From Flavobacterium psychrophilum (lineage in GTDB: Bacteria; Bacteroidota; Bacteroidia; Flavobacteriales; Flavobacteriaceae): a stretch of DNA of 8,819 nucleotides. The DNA is taken from contig CAMDGJ010000121.1 in assembly GCA_945897545.1 (NCBI GenBank), positions 1 to 8,819 of the forward strand. Direction: 5' to 3'. Each line of letters begins with the position of its first letter. The first letter of the stretch is position 1. Below the pieces are notes generated by a model, which did not search any database, had not been told where the DNA came from, and was given only the letters and a program-made list of their open reading frames with translations. A program made the position numbers and the translations under genes. Shown here piece by piece: positions 1 through 7,381 of the stretch.

Positions 1-570
1 CTCTTGCTGGCCGGAGCGAATCAAAAAAGGACGATATACTTCGATTTCGTTTACATAAACTAAATTTTCGTCATAGTTTCCGCCACGAACAGCATATTGC
101 GTACTTAATTCATTATTTGAATTTACACCTGGCAAGGATTTTAAAATATTTTCGACACCGGCATTGGCACCAGGAATTTTCCGAATCAATTCCGGTTCTA
201 TAGTCGTAATGCCTTGAACACGTTTCTTATTATTTACCGTTATTATAACCTCCCCCATTTGTTCATCTTGATCATTCATAATCAAGTCGAACTCGTAGTC
301 TTCGTTTGGTTTTAAAGTAACTGAAACGGTGACTTTTTTCAAAGAAATGTGCGAAAAAACAACTATTACCTTTTGATTAGCCGCAACTGCTAAACTATAA
401 AACCCATTCACATTTGATTTTGCACTTATTCCTAAAGAGGACACATTTACATTATCAACGGGTTCATTGTTTTTGTCTAAAATTATTCCTTTAATCTGGG
501 CAGATTGAGCAAAAGATAAAGCTCCTAAACAGAAAAAAAAGAAAACAAGTATTATTTTATTTACACTCAA
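1..570 (-). CDS. TonB-dependent receptor, N-terminal part (runs off the left edge)
   Basis: Partial gene; 190 codons are visible and the frame is still open at base 1. The product should be an outer-membrane active transporter driven by TonB/ExbBD; the substrate cannot be told from this part. A signal peptide (hydrophobic residues about 5-20, ending SFAQ) is followed by a carboxypeptidase-like regulatory (CarboxypepD_reg/DUF4480-type) beta domain at about 25-100, beginning IKGIILDKNNEPV with a later NGFYSL strand. The plug begins near 120 with IPGANAGVENILKSLPGV, then QYAVRGGNYDENLVYVNE, the classic plug signature. No ATG lies in frame upstream of the signal peptide; a stop is reached first, so TTG at 568-570 is the best start. 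It sits 12 bases after the stop of the M23 peptidase gene on the same strand, which suggests co-transcription. The family is certain; the start is likely. Confidence 0.93.
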   Translation of the reverse strand, partial: MSVNKIILVFFFFCLGALSFAQSAQIKGIILDKNNEPVDNVNVSSLGISAKSNVNGFYSLAVAANQKVIVVFSHISLKKVTVSVTLKPNEDYEFDLIMNDQDEQMGEVIITVNNKKRVQGITTIEPELIRKIPGANAGVENILKSLPGVNSNNELSTQYAVRGGNYDENLVYVNEIEVYRPFLIRSGQQE

Positions 571-582
571 GAAAATTGATTT

Positions 583-2286
583 TTATTTTTTTTGACTTCT
601 GAAAAAATGAGTTTCAAAGATAGTAGAATTCCCCATATTATCTATAACAATTATTTTTAATTCATTCTCGCCTTCTGCTACAATACCATCACTAAAATTG
701 TGAGTGATTTTCTTGGTTTTGTTGTCATACTCAAATAATATCCATTTGCCATTCAAATATCCGTTATATGATTTTATACCTGATAGTCCGTCACTTATCG
801 TAAATTGAATAGATTTTAAATCGCTTAACCATTTGCCTTCTATGGATTTTTCAATGGAAACTTTTGGTGGGATGGTGTCCAGAACCAACGCATATTCTCC
901 TAAAGTTTTCACTTTCGTGGTAAAAATATTTTCTTTTCTAGAGGTATAATTGTAGCCAATTTTTTTCCCATTAATTGATGCGATGAATAATTTGTCTCTT
1001 TGAGATTCAGGAAATTTATTGTCTTCAATTTCGATAGAGAAATTTGAATGCGCAGGAACCGTATCGTTATGAAGAAATAAAGTGTCATTTAGTACTTCGA
1101 AATTCAGATTGAAATCTTCATAAAAGGTTTCGGCGGGAAAAAAGACTGAAATATTCTCTTTAGAAAAATTACTTTCGTTTTTGGCTTTTACAAAATACTT
1201 CGAAATAGGTTCTTTTTGAATGATCGTAGGCAAAACTTCATAGACAATAGGAATCGTAACCGAGGTTAGATTGCCATAAAAATCTGAAACTTCAACACGG
1301 AAAATGGAAGTTAAATTAGGAACGACAGTTATAACACCTTTTGTTGTATCTGATTTGATAATACTCAAATTAAAAGGGTTTTTCATAAATAACTTTTGAA
1401 CTCGCTGCTGGGTTTGTTTGTATCTTGAATAATCAATAAACGCATTAATATAACGCATTTCGTCAAAGGAATAAGTATCAAATTGATATCCAAAATTAGG
1501 TTTTCCGTTGTAATATGTTTGCACTTTATAAATACCGTTTTTATTGTATGAAACATCGTCATAATCGAATGCATTGATACCAAAACCAATTTTTCCGTTT
1601 GCAATAACTTTATCAGCTAAATAAGTTCCATCCTTTTGCAAAATGAGGTTAACTAATAACGGTCTTTTAGATTGATTTACTGCTGTTTCATCTCCCAAAG
1701 GGTAAGCGTAAACATTGAAAATTATGGGTTTTTTCGTATCTTTTAACAAGGTATCAAACCCAAAAAACATTGGATTTAAAATATTTTCAGTTATATTATC
1801 CCGAAATTCAAAATGCAAATGCGGGCCTTCGGAAGCCCCAGAATTTCCAGAAAGAGCAATAACTTGTCCTTTTTTGACAACCATTTGACCTGGCTTAAGA
1901 AACTTTTCAAATTCAAATGATTGTTCCTCATAATGTGTGTTTTTAATAAAATCTTCAATAGAATCCGAGGCTCTTTGTAAGTGACCATATACCGAAGTAT
2001 ATCCATTGGAATGCGTAATATAAATAGTTTTACCGTTACCAAATGTTGAAATTTTAATTCTTGAAACATAACCATCAGCTACGGCGTAAACGGGTAATCC
2101 TTCTTTTTGCAACGTTTTTAAATCAAAACCAGCGTGAAAATGATTGGGTCTCAATTCTCCAAAATTTCCAGATAATTGCATAGGTACATCAAGGGGCGAC
2201 CTAAAATAATCCTTTGGATAATTGACTTGACCAGAAAGTGAGCCACAAAAAAAGATAAAAAATAAGTAAAATCTCATCGAATACAT
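583..2286 (-). CDS. M23 family (LytM-type) periplasmic metallopeptidase with C-terminal Ig-like region
   Basis: A 567-residue exported protein expected to cleave peptidoglycan cross-links or regulate another hydrolase in the periplasm. The signal peptide is at about 4-20 (hydrophobic FYLFFIFF core, then SGQ). The LytM domain covers roughly 35-175: the zinc motif HxxxD is H51 to D55 (HAGFD), YGHL gives H102, and the HxH motif is H156/H158 in GPHLHFE. All expected zinc and catalytic residues are present, so it looks active. About 26 charged residues (105-130) are inserted between YGHL and the KPGQ.V..GQ.IA strand. The remaining 390 residues are beta-rich, with an Ig-like stretch near 470-560 (DTIPPKVSIE to NSTIFETHFF), a layout common in Bacteroidetes M23 proteins. 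ATG at 2277 (residue 4) is an equally good start and puts the signal peptide at the very N-terminus. The TonB-dependent receptor gene follows 12 bases downstream, probably in one operon. The true substrate is unknown. Confidence 0.93.
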   Translation of the reverse strand: MYSMRFYLFFIFFCGSLSGQVNYPKDYFRSPLDVPMQLSGNFGELRPNHFHAGFDLKTLQKEGLPVYAVADGYVSRIKISTFGNGKTIYITHSNGYTSVYGHLQRASDSIEDFIKNTHYEEQSFEFEKFLKPGQMVVKKGQVIALSGNSGASEGPHLHFEFRDNITENILNPMFFGFDTLLKDTKKPIIFNVYAYPLGDETAVNQSKRPLLVNLILQKDGTYLADKVIANGKIGFGINAFDYDDVSYNKNGIYKVQTYYNGKPNFGYQFDTYSFDEMRYINAFIDYSRYKQTQQRVQKLFMKNPFNLSIIKSDTTKGVITVVPNLTSIFRVEVSDFYGNLTSVTIPIVYEVLPTIIQKEPISKYFVKAKNESNFSKENISVFFPAETFYEDFNLNFEVLNDTLFLHNDTVPAHSNFSIEIEDNKFPESQRDKLFIASINGKKIGYNYTSRKENIFTTKVKTLGEYALVLDTIPPKVSIEKSIEGKWLSDLKSIQFTISDGLSGIKSYNGYLNGKWILFEYDNKTKKITHNFSDGIVAEGENELKIIVIDNMGNSTIFETHFFRSQKK

Positions 2287-2395
2287 TTTTGCTAAGATAA
2301 AAAAAAGTGCTAAGTAAAAAATAAAAAAAACACTAAACTTAATCAGCTAGCAAACAGTATATTAAATTTTTTAAGATAAAAAAATCAATAAAATA

Positions 2396-2425
2396 TTGCA
2401 TTACTAAAAAGGAATACTAACTTTG
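2396..2425 (+). promoter_or_regulatory. Bacteroidetes-type promoter for the coiled-coil protein/zapA operon
   Basis: TAACTTTG at 2418-2425 is an exact match to the -7 element TAnnTTTG used by the Bacteroidetes primary sigma factor. A TTG (2396-2398, in TATTGC) stands 19 bases upstream as the -33 element, within the usual spacing. Transcription would begin near 2431-2433, about 20 bases before the ATG at 2454. The element is seen directly; its activity is inferred. Confidence 0.7.
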
Positions 2426-2453
2426 TAAAATTAAGTAATACGTAGGATATATT

Positions 2454-2744
2454 ATGAGTGTAATTACAGAAATAATTGATACTCTTGAAAATAAAATTGA
2501 AAAACTTTTTATTAAAATAAATAGTTTAGAGAAAAAATCTCAAGATTTGAAAATTGAATTAACAAAATCTGAAACCATCATACAAAACCAATCTCGTGAG
2601 ATTGACGCATTAAAATCGAAGTATGAAACACTTAAAATTGCCAACGCCTTACTAGGCAGTGATGATAATAAAAGAGATACAAAGCTTAAAATAAATTCAT
2701 TAATTCGTGAAATTGATTACTGTATAGCACAGCTATCAGATTAG
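2454..2744 (+). CDS. Small coiled-coil protein encoded just upstream of zapA
   Basis: A 96-residue, soluble, highly charged protein with no signal peptide or membrane segment. Residues about 5-65 read as a continuous coiled coil with hydrophobic residues spaced like heptads. They are followed by a short break (LLGSDDNKRD, 66-75) and a C-terminal helix (KLKINSLIREIDYCIAQL, 77-94). I believe this arrangement of a small coiled-coil ORF ahead of zapA is common in Flavobacteria, where it is usually left as hypothetical. By size, coiled-coil character and linkage it resembles ZapB, the ZapA partner that bundles FtsZ rings in enterobacteria, but I see no sequence match that proves homology. Only 8 bases separate it from zapA and one promoter (2396-2425) precedes both, so they are probably co-expressed. 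Role in cell division: inference from context. That it is a real gene is strongly supported. Confidence 0.85.
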   Translation: MSVITEIIDTLENKIEKLFIKINSLEKKSQDLKIELTKSETIIQNQSREIDALKSKYETLKIANALLGSDDNKRDTKLKINSLIREIDYCIAQLSD

Positions 2745-2752
2745 TACAAGAT

Positions 2753-3046
2753 ATGGACGAAAAGCTTAAAATAAAGATATCGATTGCAGACAGAGTTTAC
2801 CCATTAACAGTGGAACTCTCTCAAGAAGAAGGGCTCAGAAGCGCTTCAAAAAAAATTGATACTATGATAAAGCAATTTGAAGAAAATTATGCCGTTCGTG
2901 ACAAGCAAGATGTACTAGCAATGTGTGCTTTGCAATTTGCCTCGCAAACAGAACAAAAACAAATTGACAATGCCATTAATGGCGATGAAACCGTTGAAAG
3001 AATTAAAAAAATCAATGCGCTTTTAGATCAATATCTCCAAGATTAA
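2753..3046 (+). CDS. zapA: Cell division protein ZapA
   Basis: A 97-residue protein matching the ZapA family in length and layout. ZapA binds FtsZ and promotes bundling of protofilaments at the mid-cell ring. Residues 4-22 give the N-terminal strands (KLKIKISIADRVYPLTVE), 24-45 an amphipathic helix (EEGLRSASKKIDTMIKQFEE), 51-65 the conserved DVLAMCALQFA helix, and 66-95 the C-terminal coiled coil that drives dimer/tetramer formation. It is the second gene of a two-gene unit with the small coiled-coil protein. A 6S RNA gene lies 27 bases downstream. Having zapA directly ahead of 6S RNA parallels Escherichia coli, where ssrS also follows zapA. The ATG start fits the family length. Confidence 0.92.
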   Translation: MDEKLKIKISIADRVYPLTVELSQEEGLRSASKKIDTMIKQFEENYAVRDKQDVLAMCALQFASQTEQKQIDNAINGDETVERIKKINALLDQYLQD

Positions 3047-3073
3047 ACACGTTCTTTACAAAAACTAACTTAC

Positions 3074-3236
3074 TGCCTACATTAGTTCATATTTGGTAAA
3101 CTCAACACTAACAATTTAGAATGAGCAAATCATCGTTACTATAGCAAGCCAATTCAGTTTGGAAGCTTGAACAACGAGTTAGCTCAAAACTTGTATTTCC
3201 GAGTTTATTCAAGCAATCTAATGTAGGCTTTTTTTT
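3074..3236 (+). ncRNA. ssrS: 6S RNA, flavobacterial type
   Basis: The zapA-rny gap is not coding but is highly structured. An 11-base arm at 3075-3085 (GCCTACATTAG) is perfectly complementary to 3218-3228, closing a long RNA, and eight T residues follow at 3229-3236. Inside, TAAACTC (3097-3103) pairs with GAGTTTA (3201-3207). A large internal bulge follows on both sides, then TGAGC (3122-3126) with GCTCA (3182-3186), and an apical hairpin with CAAGC (3145-3149)/GCTTG (3165-3169) or CCAA/TTGG. A long rod with a central bubble, of about 160 nt, is the 6S RNA plan: it mimics an open promoter and traps RNA polymerase holoenzyme, mainly in stationary phase. A flavobacterial 6S class (6S-Flavo) is known, and a location after zapA fits. 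The exact 5' end is inferred; only a weak -7 match (TAACTTAC, 3066-3073) precedes it, so processing from the zapA transcript is possible. Confidence 0.82.
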
Positions 3237-3254
3237 ATATAAATTTTAACAACT

Positions 3255-4817
3255 ATGGACATTTTAACAATAATTATTTCAGGAATTGGAGGTGTTGCAG
3301 GAGGTTTTGGCATAGCCAAAACGATAGAGAAAAGCAACATTTCAAATTTGATTAAAAGCGCAAAGAAAGAAGCATCTTCTATTTTAAAAGACGCAAACCT
3401 GGAAGCTGAGAACATCAAAAAAGATAAAATCCTGCAAGCAAAGGAAAAATTTATCGAATTGAAATCGGAACACGAGCAAGTAATCCTTTCTCGCGATCAA
3501 AAAATGGCTGAAGTCGAAAAAAGAATTCGCGACAAAGAATCACAGATTTCAAACGAATTATCAAAAGCTAAGAAAGTAAATGATGATTTTGAATCAAAAT
3601 CAATAGAATACACCGCTAAAATTGAAACATTAGACAAAAAACAAACAGAGGTTGAAAAGTTGCACAAAAGTCACCTTCAACAACTGGAGGTTATCGCAGG
3701 TTTATCAACCGAAGATGCCAAACGTCAACTGATCGAAGGTTTGAGGGCTGAAGCCAAAACGCAGGCGATGTCGCATATTCAAGACACTATTGAAGAGGCC
3801 AAATTAACGGCACAACAAGAAGCGAAGAAAATCATCATTAACACTATTCAAAGAGTTGGAACAGAAGAGGCTGTAGAAAACTGCGTCTCTGTTTTCAATA
3901 TTGAATCTGATGATGTAAAGGGAAGAATTATTGGTCGTGAAGGAAGAAATATTAGAGCTATCGAAGCCGCAACTGGAGTTGAAATCATTGTTGACGACAC
4001 ACCAGAAGCTATCATTCTTTCTTGTTTTGACCCCGTACGTAGAGAAATTGCCCGCCTCGCTTTGCATAAATTGGTAACCGATGGGCGTATTCACCCAGCT
4101 CGTATCGAAGAAGTTGTTGCTAAAACTACCAAACAAATTGACGACGAAATTATAGAAGTGGGTAAACGTACCGTAATTGATTTAGGTATTCACGGATTGC
4201 ATCCAGAGTTAATAAAAGTGGTAGGTAGAATGAAATACCGTTCTTCTTACGGTCAAAATTTATTACAACACTCCCGCGAAGTTTCCAAGCTTTGTGGAAT
4301 TATGGCTGCCGAATTAGGACTGAACGTAAAATTGGCTAAAAGAGCCGGTTTATTGCACGATATTGGAAAAGTTCCTGATGCTGAAAGTGATTTACCACAC
4401 GCTTTATTAGGAATGCAATGGGCTGAGAAATATGGCGAAAAAGAAGAAGTTTGCAACGCGATTGGAGCTCACCACGATGAAATTGAAATGAAATCGTTGT
4501 TATCACCAATTGTTCAAGTTTGTGATGCAATTTCAGGCGCAAGACCAGGCGCAAGAAGACAAGTTTTAGATTCTTATATACAACGTTTAAAAGATTTAGA
4601 AGAAGTGGCTTATGGATTCAACGGCGTAAAAAATGCCTATGCCATTCAAGCTGGTAGAGAACTTCGTGTAATTGTAGAAAGCGAAAAGGTTTCTGATGAA
4701 AATGCGGCCACTTTATCCTTTGAAATTTCGCAAAAAATTCAAACGGAAATGACGTATCCAGGTCAAGTAAAAGTTACTGTAATTAGAGAAACCAGAGCTG
4801 TAAATATAGCGAAATAG
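3255..4817 (+). CDS. rny: Ribonuclease Y (membrane-anchored endoribonuclease)
   Basis: A 520-residue protein, the usual RNase Y length. RNase Y starts mRNA decay by endonucleolytic cleavage and is anchored to the inner membrane. Order of parts: a hydrophobic N-terminal anchor at about 3-23 ([15 protein letters not shown]), a long charged coiled coil at about 30-200, a KH RNA-binding domain with [13 protein letters not shown] at 223-235, and an HD phosphohydrolase domain from about 335. The HD domain has H339 (QHSREV), the H368-D369 pair (LLHDIGK), H406-H407 (GAHHDE) and D424 ([14 protein letters not shown]). All key residues are present. The gene begins 18 bases after the 6S RNA T-tract. A near -7 sequence (TAAATTTT, 3240-3247) stands just before the start, but it is only a weak promoter candidate. 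A strong hairpin terminator follows. Confidence 0.97.
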   Translation: MDILTIIISGIGGVAGGFGIAKTIEKSNISNLIKSAKKEASSILKDANLEAENIKKDKILQAKEKFIELKSEHEQVILSRDQKMAEVEKRIRDKESQISNELSKAKKVNDDFESKSIEYTAKIETLDKKQTEVEKLHKSHLQQLEVIAGLSTEDAKRQLIEGLRAEAKTQAMSHIQDTIEEAKLTAQQEAKKIIINTIQRVGTEEAVENCVSVFNIESDDVKGRIIGREGRNIRAIEAATGVEIIVDDTPEAIILSCFDPVRREIARLALHKLVTDGRIHPARIEEVVAKTTKQIDDEIIEVGKRTVIDLGIHGLHPELIKVVGRMKYRSSYGQNLLQHSREVSKLCGIMAAELGLNVKLAKRAGLLHDIGKVPDAESDLPHALLGMQWAEKYGEKEEVCNAIGAHHDEIEMKSLLSPIVQVCDAISGARPGARRQVLDSYIQRLKDLEEVAYGFNGVKNAYAIQAGRELRVIVESEKVSDENAATLSFEISQKIQTEMTYPGQVKVTVIRETRAVNIAK

Positions 4818-4849
4818 ATTTCAGTTAGCAGCCTAAATTAACCTATTTT

Positions 4850-4890
4850 AAAAAAATGACTTGTTATTGTTTAGCAAGTCATTTTTTTTT
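4850..4890. terminator. Hairpin terminator between convergent rny and xerD, probably bidirectional
   Basis: The arm AAAAAATGACTTG (4851-4863) pairs with CAAGTCATTTTTT (4875-4887) around an 11-base loop. On the plus strand nine T residues (4882-4890) follow the stem and end rny transcripts. On the minus strand the run of seven A at 4850-4856 becomes a T-tract that can end xerD transcripts. The position between two converging genes supports use in both directions. Confidence 0.88.
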
Positions 4891-4923
4891 ACAAACTGCT
4901 TTCTGAAAACTGCTATCTACTAA

Positions 4924-5820
4924 CTATTTCCTAGGATGAAAAGTATTCATAACTTCTGTCAAGAATTTTCTGTCCAAATGCACATAAATTTCTGTAGTTG
5001 TTATCGATTCGTGACCCAGCATTAACTGAATCGAACGCAAATCAGCACCATTCTCTAAAAGATGCGTCGCAAAAGAATGGCGTAAAGTGTGCGGACTAAT
5101 ACTTTTCTTCATTTCAATTTTCGTTGCCAAATCTTTGATAATAGTAAACAACATCGCTCTTGTAAGCTGACTCCCTCTCCTATTTAAAAACAAAGTATCT
5201 TCATGACCTTTCTTAATATTCAAATCATTTCGCTTGTAATATCTGTAAATTTGGATGTATTTCTGGGTCAAATTTCCAATAGGCACAAAACGTTGTTTAT
5301 TCCCCTTACCAGTAATTTTAATAAAACCTTCATCAAAAAATAAATCTGAAATTTTCAAAGAAACCAATTCCGAAACCCGAAGTCCACAACCATATAGTGT
5401 TTCCAACATAGCTCTATTACGCTCACCTTCATTAGAACTCAAATCTATTGCCGAAATTAAAGAGTCAATTTCGTCAATAGATAAAGTATCTGGAAGTTTT
5501 CGGCCTGTTTTTGGTGTTTCTATCAATTCCATTGGGTTGTCAGAACGATAGTCTTCAAAGATCAAATAGCTGAAAAAACTTTTTAATCCCGAAATTATTC
5601 TGGCTTGCGAACGAGGATTAACTTCTTTTGAAACATTATAAATAAATTGCTGAATCGTTTCCTCAGTTATTTTTATTGGAGAAATTGAAATGGCGTTTTC
5701 CTCCAAAAAAAGACACAATCTTTCTATATCAAAAGAATAATTGTCGATTGTGTTTTTAGACAATCCTCTTTCAATCCGTAAATAAGACTGATAACTTTTT
5801 ACATAATTGCTCCAATTCAT
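4924..5820 (-). CDS. xerD: Tyrosine recombinase XerD (chromosome dimer resolution)
   Basis: A 298-residue tyrosine recombinase. The Xer proteins resolve chromosome dimers at dif near the terminus, working with FtsK at the septum. The N-terminal SAM-like core-binding domain spans about 1-100 (YLRIERGLSKNTIDNY). The catalytic domain carries the full active-site set, numbered from a start two residues upstream: R150 (GLRVSEL), K174 (GKGNKQR), H246 and R249 (HTLRHSFATHLLE), H272 (LGHESI) and the nucleophile Y281 (TTTEIYVHLD). Length and lack of extra domains fit XerD/XerC and not an integron or phage integrase; XerD is preferred over XerC from overall resemblance to flavobacterial XerD. ATG at 5818-5820 is chosen; a GTG at 5824-5826 would add two residues. 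TTACTTTG on the minus strand (5826-5833), a 7/8 match to the -7 element, overlaps the GTG codon. If used, the mRNA would have almost no leader, which argues for the ATG. Confidence 0.93.
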   Translation of the reverse strand: MNWSNYVKSYQSYLRIERGLSKNTIDNYSFDIERLCLFLEENAISISPIKITEETIQQFIYNVSKEVNPRSQARIISGLKSFFSYLIFEDYRSDNPMELIETPKTGRKLPDTLSIDEIDSLISAIDLSSNEGERNRAMLETLYGCGLRVSELVSLKISDLFFDEGFIKITGKGNKQRFVPIGNLTQKYIQIYRYYKRNDLNIKKGHEDTLFLNRRGSQLTRAMLFTIIKDLATKIEMKKSISPHTLRHSFATHLLENGADLRSIQLMLGHESITTTEIYVHLDRKFLTEVMNTFHPRK

Positions 5821-5849
5821 AGTCACAAAGTAACGCTATTTTTGGACAT

Positions 5850-5872
5850 TAAAAAACCACGCCAATGGCGTG
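5850..5872 (-). terminator. Terminator of the beta-barrel gene at 5896-6501
   Basis: CACGCC (5858-5863) and GGCGTG (5867-5872) form a short GC-rich stem with a three-base loop. On the minus strand it is followed by a T-tract (the A run at 5851-5856). It begins 23 bases after the stop of the barrel gene and separates that gene from xerD, which is on the same strand. Confidence 0.8.
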
Positions 5873-5895
5873 ATCTATATTTTGCTTTTGTATTA

Positions 5896-6501
5896 TTATT
5901 CAGTTTTCTTAGCCCATTTTCCACCACCTACAAAAAATCCAATGTGGATTCCTAAATAGGCATTTTTTACAGTGCCAACTTTATCTCCATTCAAATTTTC
6001 TAAATCCGAGTCCGGAATCAAATTGTACTCTATGCCCATTCTAAAACCAGCCCATTCAAAACCAGCCCGAATCAGCCCACCCATTTCCCCACTAACAGCA
6101 GGCGAAAAGCCATCAGGTAATTCATTATCGGTATTGTCAACTTTAATATTTGCCACAGAATAATAACCTAGACCGGCTCCAACATAAGGGGCAAAAGAAC
6201 TTCCTGATTTATGAAAATAATAATCATAAGTACCTAGAAAAGCATTGTTTGCTGCTATTTTTGCACTTGGATTATTCACATCATCCTGAACATCTCGCGC
6301 AATTCCGGCAATACCGATTCGCAATCCAACATTCATATTGTTTTTGATGTTGTATTTTGGTTCAATAGACAACATTCCGCCACCACCGCCACTTGCTGGC
6401 ACATAACCCAAGTCTAAACCAACTCTAAAACCACCTTTTTTTTGTGAGTAACCATTAGCGACAGCCAAGGTCAAAAAGACCAGTAAAATAATTTTTTTCA
6501 T
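5896..6501 (-). CDS. Outer-membrane beta-barrel protein, about 8 strands
   Basis: A 201-residue exported protein. A clear Sec signal peptide (MKKIILLVFLTLAVANGYSQ) should be cut before KKGGF. The mature part alternates aromatic/hydrophobic strands and glycine turns (FRVGLDLGYV, MNVGLRIGIAGI, FAPYVGAGLGYYSV, GGLIRAGFEW, FRMGIEYNLI, AYLGIHIGFFVGG), as in OmpA/OmpX-like barrels of the OMP_b-brl group. A run of five glycines lies at 38-42. The C-terminus is GGGKWAKKTE and does not end on an aromatic residue, so the last strand is the IGFF segment. No pore substrate or specific function can be read from the sequence. It has its own terminator. I saw no clear TAnnTTTG promoter in the roughly 100 bases upstream. 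Fold and location are well supported; function is unknown. Confidence 0.85.
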   Translation of the reverse strand: MKKIILLVFLTLAVANGYSQKKGGFRVGLDLGYVPASGGGGGMLSIEPKYNIKNNMNVGLRIGIAGIARDVQDDVNNPSAKIAANNAFLGTYDYYFHKSGSSFAPYVGAGLGYYSVANIKVDNTDNELPDGFSPAVSGEMGGLIRAGFEWAGFRMGIEYNLIPDSDLENLNGDKVGTVKNAYLGIHIGFFVGGGKWAKKTE

Positions 6502-6656
6502 ACTTTTTTTGTTGAAGGTTAATAGTTATAATTTCTTGTTAAAAATATGAATTTATACAAACAAATCGTCTACAAATCATTTTAGTTATTAACCAACAAA
6601 TAGTTTATTTTAAAATAAAACGAAATCAATAGAGAAGCTAACAAAAATTCAATGCT

Positions 6657-6686
6657 AAAAAAAACCATCCAAAACTGGATGGTTTT
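6657..6686 (-). terminator. Terminator of the beta-barrel gene at 6710-7309
   Basis: A perfect 10-base inverted repeat, AAAACCATCC (6661-6670) and GGATGGTTTT (6677-6686), with a six-base loop. On the minus strand it ends in eight T residues (the A run 6657-6664). It starts 24 bases after the stop codon of the second barrel gene and isolates it from the barrel gene downstream on the same strand. Confidence 0.9.
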
Positions 6687-6709
6687 ATAAAATTTTCAAT
6701 CGATATGTA

Positions 6710-7309
6710 CTACCATCGATACAATAACCCAAATTGCGGTTGAGCAAAAATGTTATTAAACAAATTCACATTTACATTTAAATCGCTTGAATTACCAGCA
6801 TTACCTTCAGGATTTGAATTATTGTAACTCAAAATGTTTGCTAATTCGAATGTTGCGGCCCAATGCGAAGTGAAGAAATAATTCATTCCTAAATCGATGT
6901 TAGCATTTATGGCACTGTCTGTAGTTTTATTTCCCACATCTGGGTTATCTGTCAATGCTGAATAACCCAATCCAAGTTCACCATAAGCTTGAAAACTTTT
7001 GGTTTCACCTAAAGACAAAAAGTAGTAACGAACAAAAGCACCAATACCAAAATTCCCTTCTTTATTGTTTGAATAGTCTTTAGAACCTCCAAAAGCTAAA
7101 AAGCCCCCAACAGCCCATTTATCGTCAAGCATTACTCCCATTTTTGGAGTGAGTGCCCAACTGTCTTCAATATCGCCAGAACGAAAACTGAAACTGCCTT
7201 CTACAAACTTATCTCCTTTAGAGAAACCTTTACCTTCAGGAACTGAATCCTGCGCATTTGCAAATCCAAATGCAAAAACTGTAACTACTGTTAAAATAAT
7301 TTTTTTCAT
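6710..7309 (-). CDS. Outer-membrane beta-barrel protein with C-terminal aromatic residue
   Basis: A 199-residue exported protein with signal peptide MKKIILTVVTVFAFGFANAQ, probably cut before Q or D. The mature protein is made of barrel strands and polar loops: FVEGSFSFRSG, WALTPKMGVML, WAVGGFLAFGG, FGIGAFVRYYFLSL, FQAYGELGLGYSAL, INANIDLGMNYFFTSHWAATFEL, LNVNVNLFNNI, QFGLLYRW. It ends on tryptophan, as expected for the terminal strand recognised by the BAM machinery. Loops rich in N, S, D and G (for instance SYNNSNPEGNAGNSSD) fit surface exposure. It is not obviously a duplicate of the neighbouring barrel gene: apart from the signal peptide the strands do not line up by eye. It has a good promoter (7336-7362) and its own strong terminator, so it is probably monocistronic. 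Specific role unknown. Confidence 0.86.
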   Translation of the reverse strand: MKKIILTVVTVFAFGFANAQDSVPEGKGFSKGDKFVEGSFSFRSGDIEDSWALTPKMGVMLDDKWAVGGFLAFGGSKDYSNNKEGNFGIGAFVRYYFLSLGETKSFQAYGELGLGYSALTDNPDVGNKTTDSAINANIDLGMNYFFTSHWAATFELANILSYNNSNPEGNAGNSSDLNVNVNLFNNIFAQPQFGLLYRW

Positions 7310-7335
7310 TTTTGTTTTATTTAAAGTTAATCAGA

Positions 7336-7362
7336 CAAATTTATCGGAATTTTATATTGCAA
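7336..7362 (-). promoter_or_regulatory. Promoter of the beta-barrel gene at 6710-7309
   Basis: On the minus strand TAAATTTG (7343 down to 7336) is an exact TAnnTTTG -7 element. A TTG (7362-7360) lies 16 bases upstream as a possible -33 element; this spacing is slightly shorter than the usual range. Transcription would start near 7330, leaving a leader of about 20 A/T-rich bases before the ATG. Confidence 0.65.
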
Positions 7363-7381
7363 TAATTCTTACGGATATTAG

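Noticed and set aside
1383..2075. Minus-strand open frames of 73 and 94 codons inside the M23 peptidase gene.
   Set aside because: They lie in other frames of a gene with a clear domain and catalytic motifs, and their translations lack any recognisable pattern.
583..2286. Cys14 in the M23 peptidase signal peptide as a lipoprotein attachment site.
   Set aside because: The residues before it (IFF) do not fit a lipobox, which needs a small residue just before Cys; the SGQ site downstream fits ordinary cleavage better.
2287..2340. Repeated CTTAGCA and a near -7 sequence (TATCTTAG) on the minus strand just before the M23 peptidase gene.
   Set aside because: The match to TAnnTTTG is imperfect, no TTG lies at proper spacing and the region is nearly all A/T, so I could not support a promoter call.
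2681..2775. A 15-base exact direct repeat (AAAGCTTAAAATAAA) at 2681-2695 and 2761-2775, in the end of the coiled-coil gene and the start of zapA.
   Set aside because: Both copies are in coding sequence, encode similar K-L-K-I residues in AT-rich codons, and there are only two; chance plus composition explains it.
3804..4554. Antisense open frames of 67-110 codons within rny.
   Set aside because: They oppose the highly conserved KH and HD coding region; low-complexity composition and no promoter or motif suggest shadows.
6695..6722. Two ATCGAT palindromes around the stop codon of the barrel gene at 6710-7309.
   Set aside because: Each is only six bases and one is in coding sequence; a strong separate terminator already explains the region.
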